Source: a bacterium (GTDB lineage: Bacteria > Zixibacteria > MSB-5A5 > GN15 > FEB-12). Taken from it: a stretch of DNA of 34,923 bases. Of this stretch, positions 17,010 to 24,498 are shown piece after piece. Position 1 is the stretch's first letter. The number at the start of each line of letters is the position of its first letter. The notes beneath the pieces were generated by a model. It did no database searches. It was not told the DNA's origin and saw nothing but the letters and a program-made list of their open reading frames with translations. Location of the stretch: the NCBI GenBank assembly GCA_024230675.1, contig JAAERE010000221.1, positions 1-34,923 on the forward strand, given 5' to 3'. The translations under genes and the position numbers were made by a program.

Positions 17010-18143
17010 CTATTTGATCCCAAACAGGCGTTTGAAGAAGCCCCGTTTTTTGTTCTCTCCGCGACGTCGCAACGAAGGCGCCATCTGTGGCGTCGATGCA
17101 ACTGTCGACTGCTGTTCCTGCCTGTCTGAAGTCCCGGCTCCTATATTTCTGCCGAGCGCCTCCGCCGGCAATTCCTCGGCCTGGGAACGGCCCAACGCCG
17201 GCGCTTTTCGTTCCGTTGATGCTTTTTCACTCCCGGGGTACGGCCGGTAAGCGGCCTCCCGACTTAACTCTTCTCGCGGTTCGGGCTCTGCGGTTGTGGC
17301 CGCCGGCTGACTTTCCGGCTCCGCCGTGGCCGCCAACGGCTGACTCTCCGGCTCCGCTGTGGCCGCCAACGGCTGGCTTTCAACGGCCACCTCGGCCGGC
17401 TGATCGACAACCGGCGCTTCGGCTACTGCCGCCGCCTGCTGCTCCGGAGCGGGGGCGGTTGCCGCCGCGGGCGCGGTTTCCGGGTAAGGCTTTTCGACCG
17501 AAGGAGCCGGCGGCGCCGGCGCCGCCTGTGCCGCGGGCCTGGCAGCCCCCTCTCCCTTGCCCGTCGCCTTGGCCTTCTCCAAAACCAGCTTGATGATCAG
17601 CTTCAGAGTATCGAACACCCCGTTGCCAAGGGTCGCTGAGCCGTGAAAAAAAGGACGGCCCTTCTGATTAAGCTTGGCGTTGAGCTCATCAGACGACATC
17701 ACACCCGGCAGGTCACACTTGTTGTATTGTATGACCATGGGCAGTTCGTCGGGATTGTACCCGTACTCGACCAGGTTCTCCTCCAGATTGGCCAGCGATT
17801 CCAGATTCTCATCCATTTTGTCCGGCTGACTGTCGGCCACAAAAACGACGCCGTCCACGCCTCGAAGAACCAGCTTGCGAGTGGCGTTGTAATACACTTG
17901 ACCCGGTACTGTATATAGCTGGAACTTGGCCTGGAAGTCGTTGATAGTGCCGATGTTTATCGGGAGGAAATCGAAATACAGCGTCCGGTCCGCCTCGGTT
18001 GCCAGCGAGATCAGCTTCCCGCGCGTATCCTGAGGTACTTTGGAATGGATGTACTGAAGGTTCGTCGTTTTTCCGGACAGACCCGGACCGTAATAGACAA
18101 TCTTGCAGCACACTTCCCGTGCAGAGTAATTTATTGATACCAT
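17010..18143 (-). CDS. mglA: MglA-type Ras-like GTPase with a long C-terminal extension
   Basis: Residues 1-196 closely match MglA, the polarity GTPase of Myxococcus and relatives. The opening VSINYSAREVCCKIVYYG leads to a P-loop GPGLSGKT (19-26), the PGQ switch motif (80-82, in place of Ras DxxG), NKCD (141-144) and SATLGNGVFDTLK (169-181). Known MglA proteins of about 195 residues end there. This one continues for 180 residues: an Ala/Pro/Glu-rich linker with three 11-residue repeats (255-287) and a basic tail ending RGFFKRLFGIK that could bind membrane or a partner. AGGAAATT precedes the ATG. It lies 27 bases after mglB, its presumed GAP, and upstream of a roadblock gene and pilB, consistent with control of pilus polarity. 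Confidence 0.93.
   Translation of the reverse strand: MVSINYSAREVCCKIVYYGPGLSGKTTNLQYIHSKVPQDTRGKLISLATEADRTLYFDFLPINIGTINDFQAKFQLYTVPGQVYYNATRKLVLRGVDGVVFVADSQPDKMDENLESLANLEENLVEYGYNPDELPMVIQYNKCDLPGVMSSDELNAKLNQKGRPFFHGSATLGNGVFDTLKLIIKLVLEKAKATGKGEGAARPAAQAAPAPPAPSVEKPYPETAPAAATAPAPEQQAAAVAEAPVVDQPAEVAVESQPLAATAEPESQPLAATAEPESQPAATTAEPEPREELSREAAYRPYPGSEKASTERKAPALGRSQAEELPAEALGRNIGAGTSDRQEQQSTVASTPQMAPSLRRRGENKKRGFFKRLFGIK
17283..17381 (-). repeat. Three 33-bp tandem repeats inside mglA
   Basis: Three in-frame units encode ESQPLAATAEP, ESQPLAATAEP and ESQPAATTAEP (residues 255-287 of the MglA-type protein). The 33-bp period keeps the reading frame. The array lies in the disordered-looking linker and could change copy number between strains. 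Confidence 0.9.
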
Positions 18144-18170
18144 AATTTCCTATCCAACCTGAGTTGTGCT

Positions 18171-18518
18171 CTAACCGGCGGTTACCGTCGCTAGTTTGCC
18201 GAGGGCATTCTTGATCTCCAGCCGAATGAGGCCGATGTTGACCGACTTGTCGGTGGTTACAACCAGGATGCCGAGATCGGAACCGGTGAAGAACAGCTTG
18301 CCTTCGTCAGCTTCGATCGTCACCTGCGACAGCGGGCTGGCGTCGAGCCGATCCAGAGACTTCTGGATGTTCGCCGTTATGGAAGCCGCCAGCGCGCCGA
18401 CCGTATCACCTTCAAAACCGGTATTGAGGTCGGCCGCAATGACGATACCGTCGTGGCCTACCACCATCGAACCGGTGATGCCCGGTGTTTTGTTCAGATC
18501 ACTGAGTACTTGATACAT
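18171..18518 (-). CDS. mglB: MglB-like roadblock/LC7 protein, presumed MglA GTPase-activating protein
   Basis: This 115-residue protein is a single roadblock/LC7 domain. The opening LSDLNKTPGITGSMVVGHDG, the central IVIAADLN and the segment KLFFTGSDLGILVVTTDKS are typical of the MglB family. In Myxococcus and Thermus an MglB dimer binds one MglA and speeds GTP hydrolysis, confining active MglA to one pole. GGAGAG precedes the ATG at 18518. The gene overlaps the end of the upstream membrane-roadblock gene by 20 bases and is followed 27 bases later by mglA, so translation of all three is probably coordinated. Assignment as the GAP rests on adjacency and size. Confidence 0.88.
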   Translation of the reverse strand: MYQVLSDLNKTPGITGSMVVGHDGIVIAADLNTGFEGDTVGALAASITANIQKSLDRLDASPLSQVTIEADEGKLFFTGSDLGILVVTTDKSVNIGLIRLEIKNALGKLATVTAG

Positions 18519-19491
18519 GTATTCTCTCCGCGTTGGGGTCCAGCATATGGCTGTACCGCTCGCTCATATGTTTCTTCACCATTTCGAGCGCCTGGTTGAC
18601 CCGGATGCCCAATACGTCGTCGGCGTGGCGCTCCGACACGACCATGAGACTGAGATTGCCTTCACGGGCCACTTTGATTCGTTTTTCCTTAAGGACCAGA
18701 TCAAGTTTCTCCGGGGATTCCAGGTTCCCGCGACCCAGCACCTCTTCATTTTGCCGAAAAAACAGCAGGGCCAGCGGCGCCCATTCTTCGGCGTTGGCCT
18801 CACCGCGCACGAAATTGGCCAGCGTGAGGCCTTCGTGATCGACTATGGCGGCCATGTATACGGACCCATGCTCGCCCAAATAGCGCACCGCCCGTTCGAA
18901 ACCATCGACCTCTGAGGTCGCTGCGGAAGGCGCCGATTCTACAGCCGCCGTTTTCGGTGTCTCCGGAATCGGCCGGGGAGCCGGCTTTTTATCAACAACA
19001 CCGCGTTCGAGAGAGATGGCTATCGACGTCCGACCTTCTTTCGGGGCGGCTGCTGTCACCTCGGGCTCTTTCACCGGTTGCGGCCGGGGACGGTCGAAAT
19101 TGCGATAGAAGAGGGCCGCCACCGGCATCATGATAAAGGGTGTCAAAGCCGTCAGGAACAACACCCCCGGCAGATAGCTGACAGCTCCCATCATGGCCGA
19201 AATCTTGAAGTCCAGCCCGTAAGCTATAGTCATCATCAACCCGAGGGCCAGACCGAGGGCCAGCCGATAAGCAAGACAGGCTGCGGCCGCCGGCACCAGT
19301 TGCAGCAGACCGCCGCGTCTCTGGAAAGCGTAGACGACAATGCCGTAGAAAACCAGTTCATAGAGAAGACCGATCGCGGAAAAGCGGGCCAGCTGGGTCC
19401 CAAACTGCGCCGGAAATGCGGTCATCGGTGGTATTAACGCCGCCAGTGAAAACAGGAGTAATCTCTGACCTATGCGTCCGTCTTTCTTCAT
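18499..19491 (-). CDS. Membrane protein with a C-terminal roadblock-like domain
   Basis: This 330-residue product has four or five hydrophobic segments in residues 8-130 and a polar, Pro-rich linker (about 130-200). The cytoplasmic C-terminal domain (about 205-315) has the alternating pattern of roadblock/LC7: VYMAAIVDHEGLTLANF, a helix with EEWAPLALLFFRQNEEVL, and NLSLMVVSERHADDVLGIRV. A membrane-anchored roadblock domain beside mglB and mglA could tether or recruit the GTPase at the envelope; that is inferred. It starts at 19491, six bases after the TPR-roadblock gene, and overlaps mglB by 20 bases at its 3' end. I know of no characterised protein with this architecture. Confidence 0.75.
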   Translation of the reverse strand: MKKDGRIGQRLLLFSLAALIPPMTAFPAQFGTQLARFSAIGLLYELVFYGIVVYAFQRRGGLLQLVPAAAACLAYRLALGLALGLMMTIAYGLDFKISAMMGAVSYLPGVLFLTALTPFIMMPVAALFYRNFDRPRPQPVKEPEVTAAAPKEGRTSIAISLERGVVDKKPAPRPIPETPKTAAVESAPSAATSEVDGFERAVRYLGEHGSVYMAAIVDHEGLTLANFVRGEANAEEWAPLALLFFRQNEEVLGRGNLESPEKLDLVLKEKRIKVAREGNLSLMVVSERHADDVLGIRVNQALEMVKKHMSERYSHMLDPNAERIHVSSTQ

Positions 19492-19497
19492 TCCAAC

Positions 19498-20379
19498 CTA
19501 CCCATCTCCCTGGTAACCGTCGACCAAAGTTGATATCTTCATCCGCATTGTTCCAAGGTTAATCTTCTCATCACCAACAAACAGAAACATGCCGTCACGT
19601 ACTTCCAACAAGTAGAACACATATTCGGCCGTTTCGATAAGCACAAATTTCACATGTCCAAACGAAGCCTTGACCAGTTCCAGATTCAGAAACTGGTCGA
19701 CCTCGGCCAGGGCTGCGCCGCAGGTCGTGGCGTCGATCTTGACCGACCATTCCGAGTCGATCACCAGCCCCTCGTGGTTTATGAACTGGGCTCCCTGCAT
19801 TTTCGGGATTGTCACCGCCTGTCGCAGGATCTCGTGAGTGCCAAAGACCGGTTCCTTTTCGGGCGCGGGCTCGGCGACAGCCTCCAGGCTCCCCGCCGTT
19901 GTAATGCGCGTCTCCTCTATCGACTCGCTGACCGGACTGCCAATCTGCGCCGCCTGTTCCTCGGGAATCTTCAACGCAATATCCAGCAGCTTCCTGATCT
20001 GGCCGTTCTCGGGATCGATCTGAAGCAGCCGGTTGAGCAATTTGATGGAACGCTTGTATTCGCCCTTGAACAGGAAGATCTCCGCCAGCAGCAGATCGAT
20101 CGCCCGGCTCCGGCCATCGATCTCCACCGCCTTATTGACCTCAGCTTCAGCCCAGTCGTATAGGCCGCGATCGAGATTGATCTTGGCCATTACCACATGA
20201 GCGGAACCGTAGGAAGGGTGAATTCGCAGTCCTCCCTGACAGAGCCTGAAGGCTTTGTCCAATTCCCCTTTTTTGCGATAAGCCTCAGCCAGAGCGGCGA
20301 AGATTTGGGAATTCGGGTCCGTCTCCAGAATCTTCCGACACTTGGCTATTCGATCATCGATTTCTACTGCGACGGTCAT
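19498..20379 (-). CDS. TPR protein with a C-terminal roadblock-like domain
   Basis: This 293-residue cytoplasmic protein begins with three or four tetratricopeptide repeats (about residues 10-135; for example SQIFAALAEAYRKKGELDKA and SAHVVMAKINLDRGLYDWAE). A linker follows, then a roadblock-like domain (about 190-290) containing AQFINHEGLVIDSEW and FVLIETAEYVFYLLEVRDG. TPRs bind partner proteins; in Myxococcus the TPR protein SgmX links MglA to the pilus machine, which offers a loose functional parallel, though the architectures differ. It is the first gene after the strongest promoter in the window (20446-20474), so it heads the mgl-pil transcript. A weak GAGAA lies before the ATG at 20379. 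Confidence 0.78.
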   Translation of the reverse strand: MTVAVEIDDRIAKCRKILETDPNSQIFAALAEAYRKKGELDKAFRLCQGGLRIHPSYGSAHVVMAKINLDRGLYDWAEAEVNKAVEIDGRSRAIDLLLAEIFLFKGEYKRSIKLLNRLLQIDPENGQIRKLLDIALKIPEEQAAQIGSPVSESIEETRITTAGSLEAVAEPAPEKEPVFGTHEILRQAVTIPKMQGAQFINHEGLVIDSEWSVKIDATTCGAALAEVDQFLNLELVKASFGHVKFVLIETAEYVFYLLEVRDGMFLFVGDEKINLGTMRMKISTLVDGYQGDG

Positions 20380-20415
20380 CGAAGCATTCTCGGTAAAAGG
20401 TGACGCGACAATTGG

Positions 20416-20430
20416 TTAGCTGTGAGCTAA
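20416..20430 (-). promoter_or_regulatory. Palindrome just downstream of the mgl-pil promoter
   Basis: TTAGCT-GTG-AGCTAA is a perfect 6-bp inverted repeat placed roughly 10-25 bases after the predicted transcript start. It could be a repressor site or a leader hairpin. Confidence 0.45.
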
Positions 20431-20445
20431 TTTTTCACCGCATTA

Positions 20446-20474
20446 ATTATAATTCCCGCATAGAGTTATGTCAA
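20446..20474 (-). promoter_or_regulatory. Consensus sigma70 promoter of the mgl-pil block
   Basis: On the minus strand a perfect TTGACA (20469-20474), a 17-bp spacer and a perfect TATAAT (20446-20451) predict a start near 20439. The -35 half lies inside a nested inverted repeat (CCCGCA/TGCGGG at 20455-20460 and 20482-20487, with GAGTT/AACTC at 20463-20467 and 20473-20477). That repeat could be an operator, or a hairpin after the upstream gene's stop codon. Confidence 0.8.
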
Positions 20475-20487
20475 CTCAAATTGCGGG

Positions 20488-20850
20488 CTAGCCCAAAATC
20501 CTCTTGGTCTGGAACACGCCGTAGAAGAGGACGCCCACACCGCCAACCAGCAACATCGGAGCGAGCCAGACGGGCAGACTGACAATCTCGAAAGTGTGAA
20601 GCAGCTTTGCGATCTGACTCAGCGCTATAACGCCGAAACCACCGATGAATAACTGCCAGCTTCGCGACAGGTAGCCGCCCTTGAGCGAGCCCAGAAGCTG
20701 ATAGCCGACGGCTATGGCGGCAATTGTCACCAGGAGTACCGCCAGTTCCAGTATTGTCGGCGGGCTTTTGATAACGGCCAGGTTGGCGGCCTGAGCATCA
20801 CCGGCCCAGCCGGCGCAGAGCACGGCCGCGAAGGTCAGAGTTCTTCTCAT
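20488..20850 (-). CDS. Small membrane protein of unknown function
   Basis: This 120-residue protein has an N-terminal signal-like segment (MRRTLTFAAVLCAGWAGDAQA) and three further hydrophobic segments (about 33-53, 66-82 and 90-112), ending in the basic QTKRILG. I do not recognise the family. Its start overlaps the stop codon of the DUF4388 gene (ATGA, 20847-20850), so the two are translationally coupled and probably work together. Its stop abuts the inverted repeat carrying the mgl-pil promoter, so it closes the upstream transcript. A membrane partner for the PATAN protein is a reasonable but untested idea. Confidence 0.7.
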   Translation of the reverse strand: MRRTLTFAAVLCAGWAGDAQAANLAVIKSPPTILELAVLLVTIAAIAVGYQLLGSLKGGYLSRSWQLFIGGFGVIALSQIAKLLHTFEIVSLPVWLAPMLLVGGVGVLFYGVFQTKRILG

Positions 20851-22058
20851 TTTGATCCTCTTAACATCTTGACGGTTTTATCGGCCCGTTTGACGGTGCC
20901 GTAAAAGTTTTCTTCGATGCGATATCTCTTCACCAGCTCACGTCGAGTGGCCAGCGGTTCGGCGATCTCTTTCTTGACGCTGGTAACAGTGTCCCTGAAT
21001 ATGCCGTTCCCCAAAAGTCGATAGACGTACACCAGTTGCTCAGACAACATCTTCTCCAGACTCGACAACAACGAGTAGTACCGAATCGGAGTGGGCACTG
21101 CGCGTACCGATGCGATGAACTTTTCGAACGAAGGCATCAGGTCGGACTTGGGATCCACTCCGGGGAAGAAAGTCAGCAGGCCGCTGCGATATTGGGATGC
21201 GAAAACAGAATAACGTGAGTTATTCTCGCCGACCGCCTCGTCCACCGCCGAGCGCACCTGATAGAAACTGTTGCTGTACAGTTTGAAGATGATCCCAAGG
21301 ACCGTTTCTTCCTCGTTCTCCTGCTGCTCCTCCACCGAGTCCTCTTTGGTCCCGGCCACTTCCACCAGGTTGTTGACAATCAACCGGTACAAGGCACGGC
21401 AGGTGACGAACTCACCCATCGGCGATAGATTGATTAGATCGGGCAGCGCGCGCTCACCGTTGATTATAGACAACAGTCGGAATTCATCGAGGGATATGGT
21501 CAGCTCTTCCCGGGCAACTTTGGGCGATCGGGCCAACTGGAAAAGAACATCGTCGGCCGGAATGACTTTCTGGATTTCCAGCCACTCGTCCACACGACGC
21601 GTACCTTCCATGAGAACGTTCATCGTGTTCAGCTCGATCAGGAACGGCGCGTTTTTGGGAGCCGAACCTTCGTGAAAGATGAAGTCACCTTCCTGCCACG
21701 AGAAGAGATTGTAGACAATCTCCTCAATCTGCAGCCTGAGACATTCGCCGATTTCGGATTTGTCGAACAGTCCCATGTCAATGAGCGTGGTTCCCAACTG
21801 GCGTCCGGTCTGTTTGTGCAGTTGGATCGCTCGCCCCAGATCGGTCTTCGAAATACGACCGCGCTTGAGAAGCATGTTGCCGAGGAGGTCCTCGGATGTG
21901 TTGACGGAAGATGCGTAAATTATGTTGCCTTCTTTGAACGCCACTTCCTTCTGGCGCGTCGCAGTCTTGCATTCCAGGACGCCGGTCTTTTTGCCGGTCG
22001 CCAGCAACTGCAGTATGTCCGGAAATGATACGGTCTTTAGATTACCGGATAAGCTCAT
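20847..22058 (-). CDS. DUF4388 (PATAN) domain protein
   Basis: This 403-residue cytoplasmic protein opens with a DUF4388/PATAN domain: MSLSGNLKTVSFPDILQLL, then TGVLECKTATRQKEVAFKEG and NIIYASSVNTSEDLLGNML, continuing to FSWQEGDFIFHEG near residue 130. A winged-helix-like middle (about 175-235) and a helical C-terminal part of unknown family follow. From family knowledge, PATAN-domain regulators in cyanobacteria bind the pilus motor PilB and control phototaxis, and many delta-proteobacterial relatives sit beside gliding genes. Its position next to mgl and pil genes suggests a similar role. No receiver domain is present. The ATG at 22058 has GAGGTGG upstream. A 124-base gap without a clear terminator separates it from comEC. 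Confidence 0.85.
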   Translation of the reverse strand: MSLSGNLKTVSFPDILQLLATGKKTGVLECKTATRQKEVAFKEGNIIYASSVNTSEDLLGNMLLKRGRISKTDLGRAIQLHKQTGRQLGTTLIDMGLFDKSEIGECLRLQIEEIVYNLFSWQEGDFIFHEGSAPKNAPFLIELNTMNVLMEGTRRVDEWLEIQKVIPADDVLFQLARSPKVAREELTISLDEFRLLSIINGERALPDLINLSPMGEFVTCRALYRLIVNNLVEVAGTKEDSVEEQQENEEETVLGIIFKLYSNSFYQVRSAVDEAVGENNSRYSVFASQYRSGLLTFFPGVDPKSDLMPSFEKFIASVRAVPTPIRYYSLLSSLEKMLSEQLVYVYRLLGNGIFRDTVTSVKKEIAEPLATRRELVKRYRIEENFYGTVKRADKTVKMLRGSK

Positions 22059-22182
22059 TTCAGTTCCACCTCGGTCCCGTGTTTCAGAGCGTTTTTTCTG
22101 TCATAGCAGCGGTTCTTATATGTATCGGGAACCTGTCCGGTTTTCTTTATGGCTATTGGGGTTGGAGGAGGGGGGAAGGTGC

Positions 22183-24498
22183 TTATTTCGGCAAAAAAGG
22201 CAGCAGCAGGCTCAGATTGCCCTCGCTCGACAGATCGTGACAATAGTCAGGCGGCGCGAGATCCGGTTCCATCGCCGGATCAAAGTAGGCGATATCCGAC
22301 ACCTGTTCAATTTCTGAACAGATAATTCGGGCAAAGCCCAGGCGCCGCAATCTCGCCCAATCATCGGCCGTGCCCATCCACTTTTGGCCGATAGCCACAA
22401 GCGTCTCCCCAGCAGCTCCGGACCCTCGAGGGTCGGTGAAGCGGCAGCGATCGACAAACAGGATTCTCCCCCCCTCGGTCTGCAACATGAGACCTTCCCT
22501 TATCCAGATATAGCCGGGAGCGTTACCGGCGGTTTCGCCGCCTCGGGAGTATTCTACTTCCGGCCTCTCATCTCCAGCGGCAAAAGCAGCCAGGTGATCC
22601 TCGACGCTCGGCCGAAGGCGCTCGGGGGCAACGATTCGGCAGCAGTTGGTTTTAGCGGCCAGGCGAAGGATATCGTCGATCACGTCGTAGTCCGCCGACA
22701 GGACCAGAATCTTATTGATCTCAGCCGTTCCGCGGCGGTCCAGCCACGGGGCCAGTATACGCTCATCGAGGGGATAGTTCTTCTTCCTGAGCCCCGTGAT
22801 CACGAGATCAACCTTGCCGGTCGCCGGATTGCTCACGGTCGCGGCCAGACCACCGGGCACCCGGGCGAATTCAACTTCCAACCCGTGATTCCTCTGCGGC
22901 GAGACAGCTGCGTTGACCAGGGCCATATTGCCCGCGATCAAAACAGAGACGATGAGAGCTCGGCGCACCGGCTTTTTTCCGATGGCAAACCCGGCCATCG
23001 CTATGAGCGCATAGGCTAGAACCACCCACCACGGCCCAAGAGGACCGTCGAGGAGGGGGCCGGTCTGCATCACGGGGATATTCTCTCCCCCCATCCAGAC
23101 TAGCGAAGACACGATGAGGTTTAGCCAGAGATCGAGAAACGAGCCGGCCATTTGCCCCAAAAGCGGCCAGATCAGATCCATCGTCAACAAGGCCAGAATA
23201 CCCACCACGCCCACTGAAACCATCACCACCACCAGCAGGTTGGCAAACACTGAGATTACGGGCACGCGCCCGAAGTAATAGGCGACTATCGGCGTGGAAC
23301 ACACTTGCGCAACAACGGCAACTGTGAGCGGAAAGACAATCGCTCGATACCACCAGCGGCCGTGGTACGGTTTTAGCGGGGCACAGATCTTCGGGACCAG
23401 GAGGATAAGCCCCCAGGCCGTCACAAACGACAGTTGGAAACCAACATCAAAGAGCTGAGCCGGGTCGACGAACAGAATCAGCAGGGCCGTAACCGCGATG
23501 ATGTTATTAAGATCATACGTACGCCGGAGCAGCCGGGCCATGATAACCAGCGATGCCATCAGCGAAGCTCGCACAACCGAGGGCTCGGCGTAAGACAGGC
23601 CCGCGAAAACGACGATCACGGCCAACAGCATAAGCGAGCGGCTAATCGGCCGAAATTGGAACGGCCGCATGACAGCCAGAAAAAAAGCCAGCACCAGCGC
23701 CACGTTGGAACCGGAAACGGCCAGCAGGTGAAGAGTCCCGCTGTCGCGAAACATCTCATAGACTTCGACCGGGATGTCTCGTGTCTCACCGATCAAGAAT
23801 CCTCCCGCCAGGGCGGACGCCGTCGAACTGAGATTTCTATGAAAACTGGAGCTAACCGAGTTCCGGAGGTCGTCGACCAGATTCGAAAAGCCGACCTGAG
23901 GACGGCGGTCAAGACGCAGGTTGAGCAGCGTGTTCAAGTAGACAATTCCTTGAACGCCCTTGAGGTTCAGATATCTCCCATAGTCGAAGGACCCTGCCGA
24001 GCGGCTCTCCGGAAGCGGGTATATTCGGGCGGTGAATTGGACTCGGTCGCCCCTCTGTAGCGCAGTGGTGGTATCGCTTACCTTGAGCAGTACCTCTCCC
24101 CGGACCGGCCGGGTGACCTCGCTCCGCAGGGAGTCGATCGCCAATTTGATCTCGGTTCGGTTCTTTCTCAGATCCGGCCAGTCGGACACGCGTCCGAATA
24201 TCTGATATCGACGGCTCTCACGAGCAAAATTCTCCACGTCGTGGGGGCCAACATCAACATGTCTCAGACTGAAGTGAAAACTTGCCAGCAGGCCCAGGCC
24301 AATGCACAGAGCCAGGGCACCCAAGCTCGGCCGGGAACGATAGACGAGATAGAGGCCTGTCAGAACAAAGGCGACCGAGAGCAACAGGGGCTGCCACGAA
24401 GGCAGCCTGAGCTGGTCGGCCGCAACTATGCCTATCACGACCCAAATAAGGACGAACAGTCCCGGCTGTTTTCTGATCACGATCCCCCCAGGGATCAA
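22183..24498 (-). CDS. comEC: ComEC/Rec2-family DNA-uptake channel with degenerate C-terminal domain
   Basis: This 771-residue membrane protein carries a DUF4131-like N-terminal region (about 25-200) and the competence domain (about 225-500). The latter has the signatures GGFLIGETRDIP and SGTLHLLAVSGSNVALV and about ten membrane segments. ComEC passes single-stranded DNA across the inner membrane during transformation. The C-terminal region (about 540-771), where ComEC usually has a metallo-beta-lactamase domain, keeps the outline but not the His-x-His-x-Asp-His ligands: the expected place reads ILVLSADYDVIDDIL. A TTG start at 24498 overlaps the murJ stop codon by four bases; a GTG at 24480 is an alternative. 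Co-transcription with murJ is likely, and the pilus genes downstream fit a role in DNA uptake. Confidence 0.85.
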   Translation of the reverse strand: MIPGGIVIRKQPGLFVLIWVVIGIVAADQLRLPSWQPLLLSVAFVLTGLYLVYRSRPSLGALALCIGLGLLASFHFSLRHVDVGPHDVENFARESRRYQIFGRVSDWPDLRKNRTEIKLAIDSLRSEVTRPVRGEVLLKVSDTTTALQRGDRVQFTARIYPLPESRSAGSFDYGRYLNLKGVQGIVYLNTLLNLRLDRRPQVGFSNLVDDLRNSVSSSFHRNLSSTASALAGGFLIGETRDIPVEVYEMFRDSGTLHLLAVSGSNVALVLAFFLAVMRPFQFRPISRSLMLLAVIVVFAGLSYAEPSVVRASLMASLVIMARLLRRTYDLNNIIAVTALLILFVDPAQLFDVGFQLSFVTAWGLILLVPKICAPLKPYHGRWWYRAIVFPLTVAVVAQVCSTPIVAYYFGRVPVISVFANLLVVVMVSVGVVGILALLTMDLIWPLLGQMAGSFLDLWLNLIVSSLVWMGGENIPVMQTGPLLDGPLGPWWVVLAYALIAMAGFAIGKKPVRRALIVSVLIAGNMALVNAAVSPQRNHGLEVEFARVPGGLAATVSNPATGKVDLVITGLRKKNYPLDERILAPWLDRRGTAEINKILVLSADYDVIDDILRLAAKTNCCRIVAPERLRPSVEDHLAAFAAGDERPEVEYSRGGETAGNAPGYIWIREGLMLQTEGGRILFVDRCRFTDPRGSGAAGETLVAIGQKWMGTADDWARLRRLGFARIICSEIEQVSDIAYFDPAMEPDLAPPDYCHDLSSEGNLSLLLPFLPK

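Noticed and set aside
22055-22243. Small minus-strand frame (62 codons) spanning the comEC-DUF4388 gap
   Set aside because: It overlaps the 3' end of comEC and the start of the DUF4388 gene, lacks a ribosome-binding site and has no hydrophobic or domain-like pattern.
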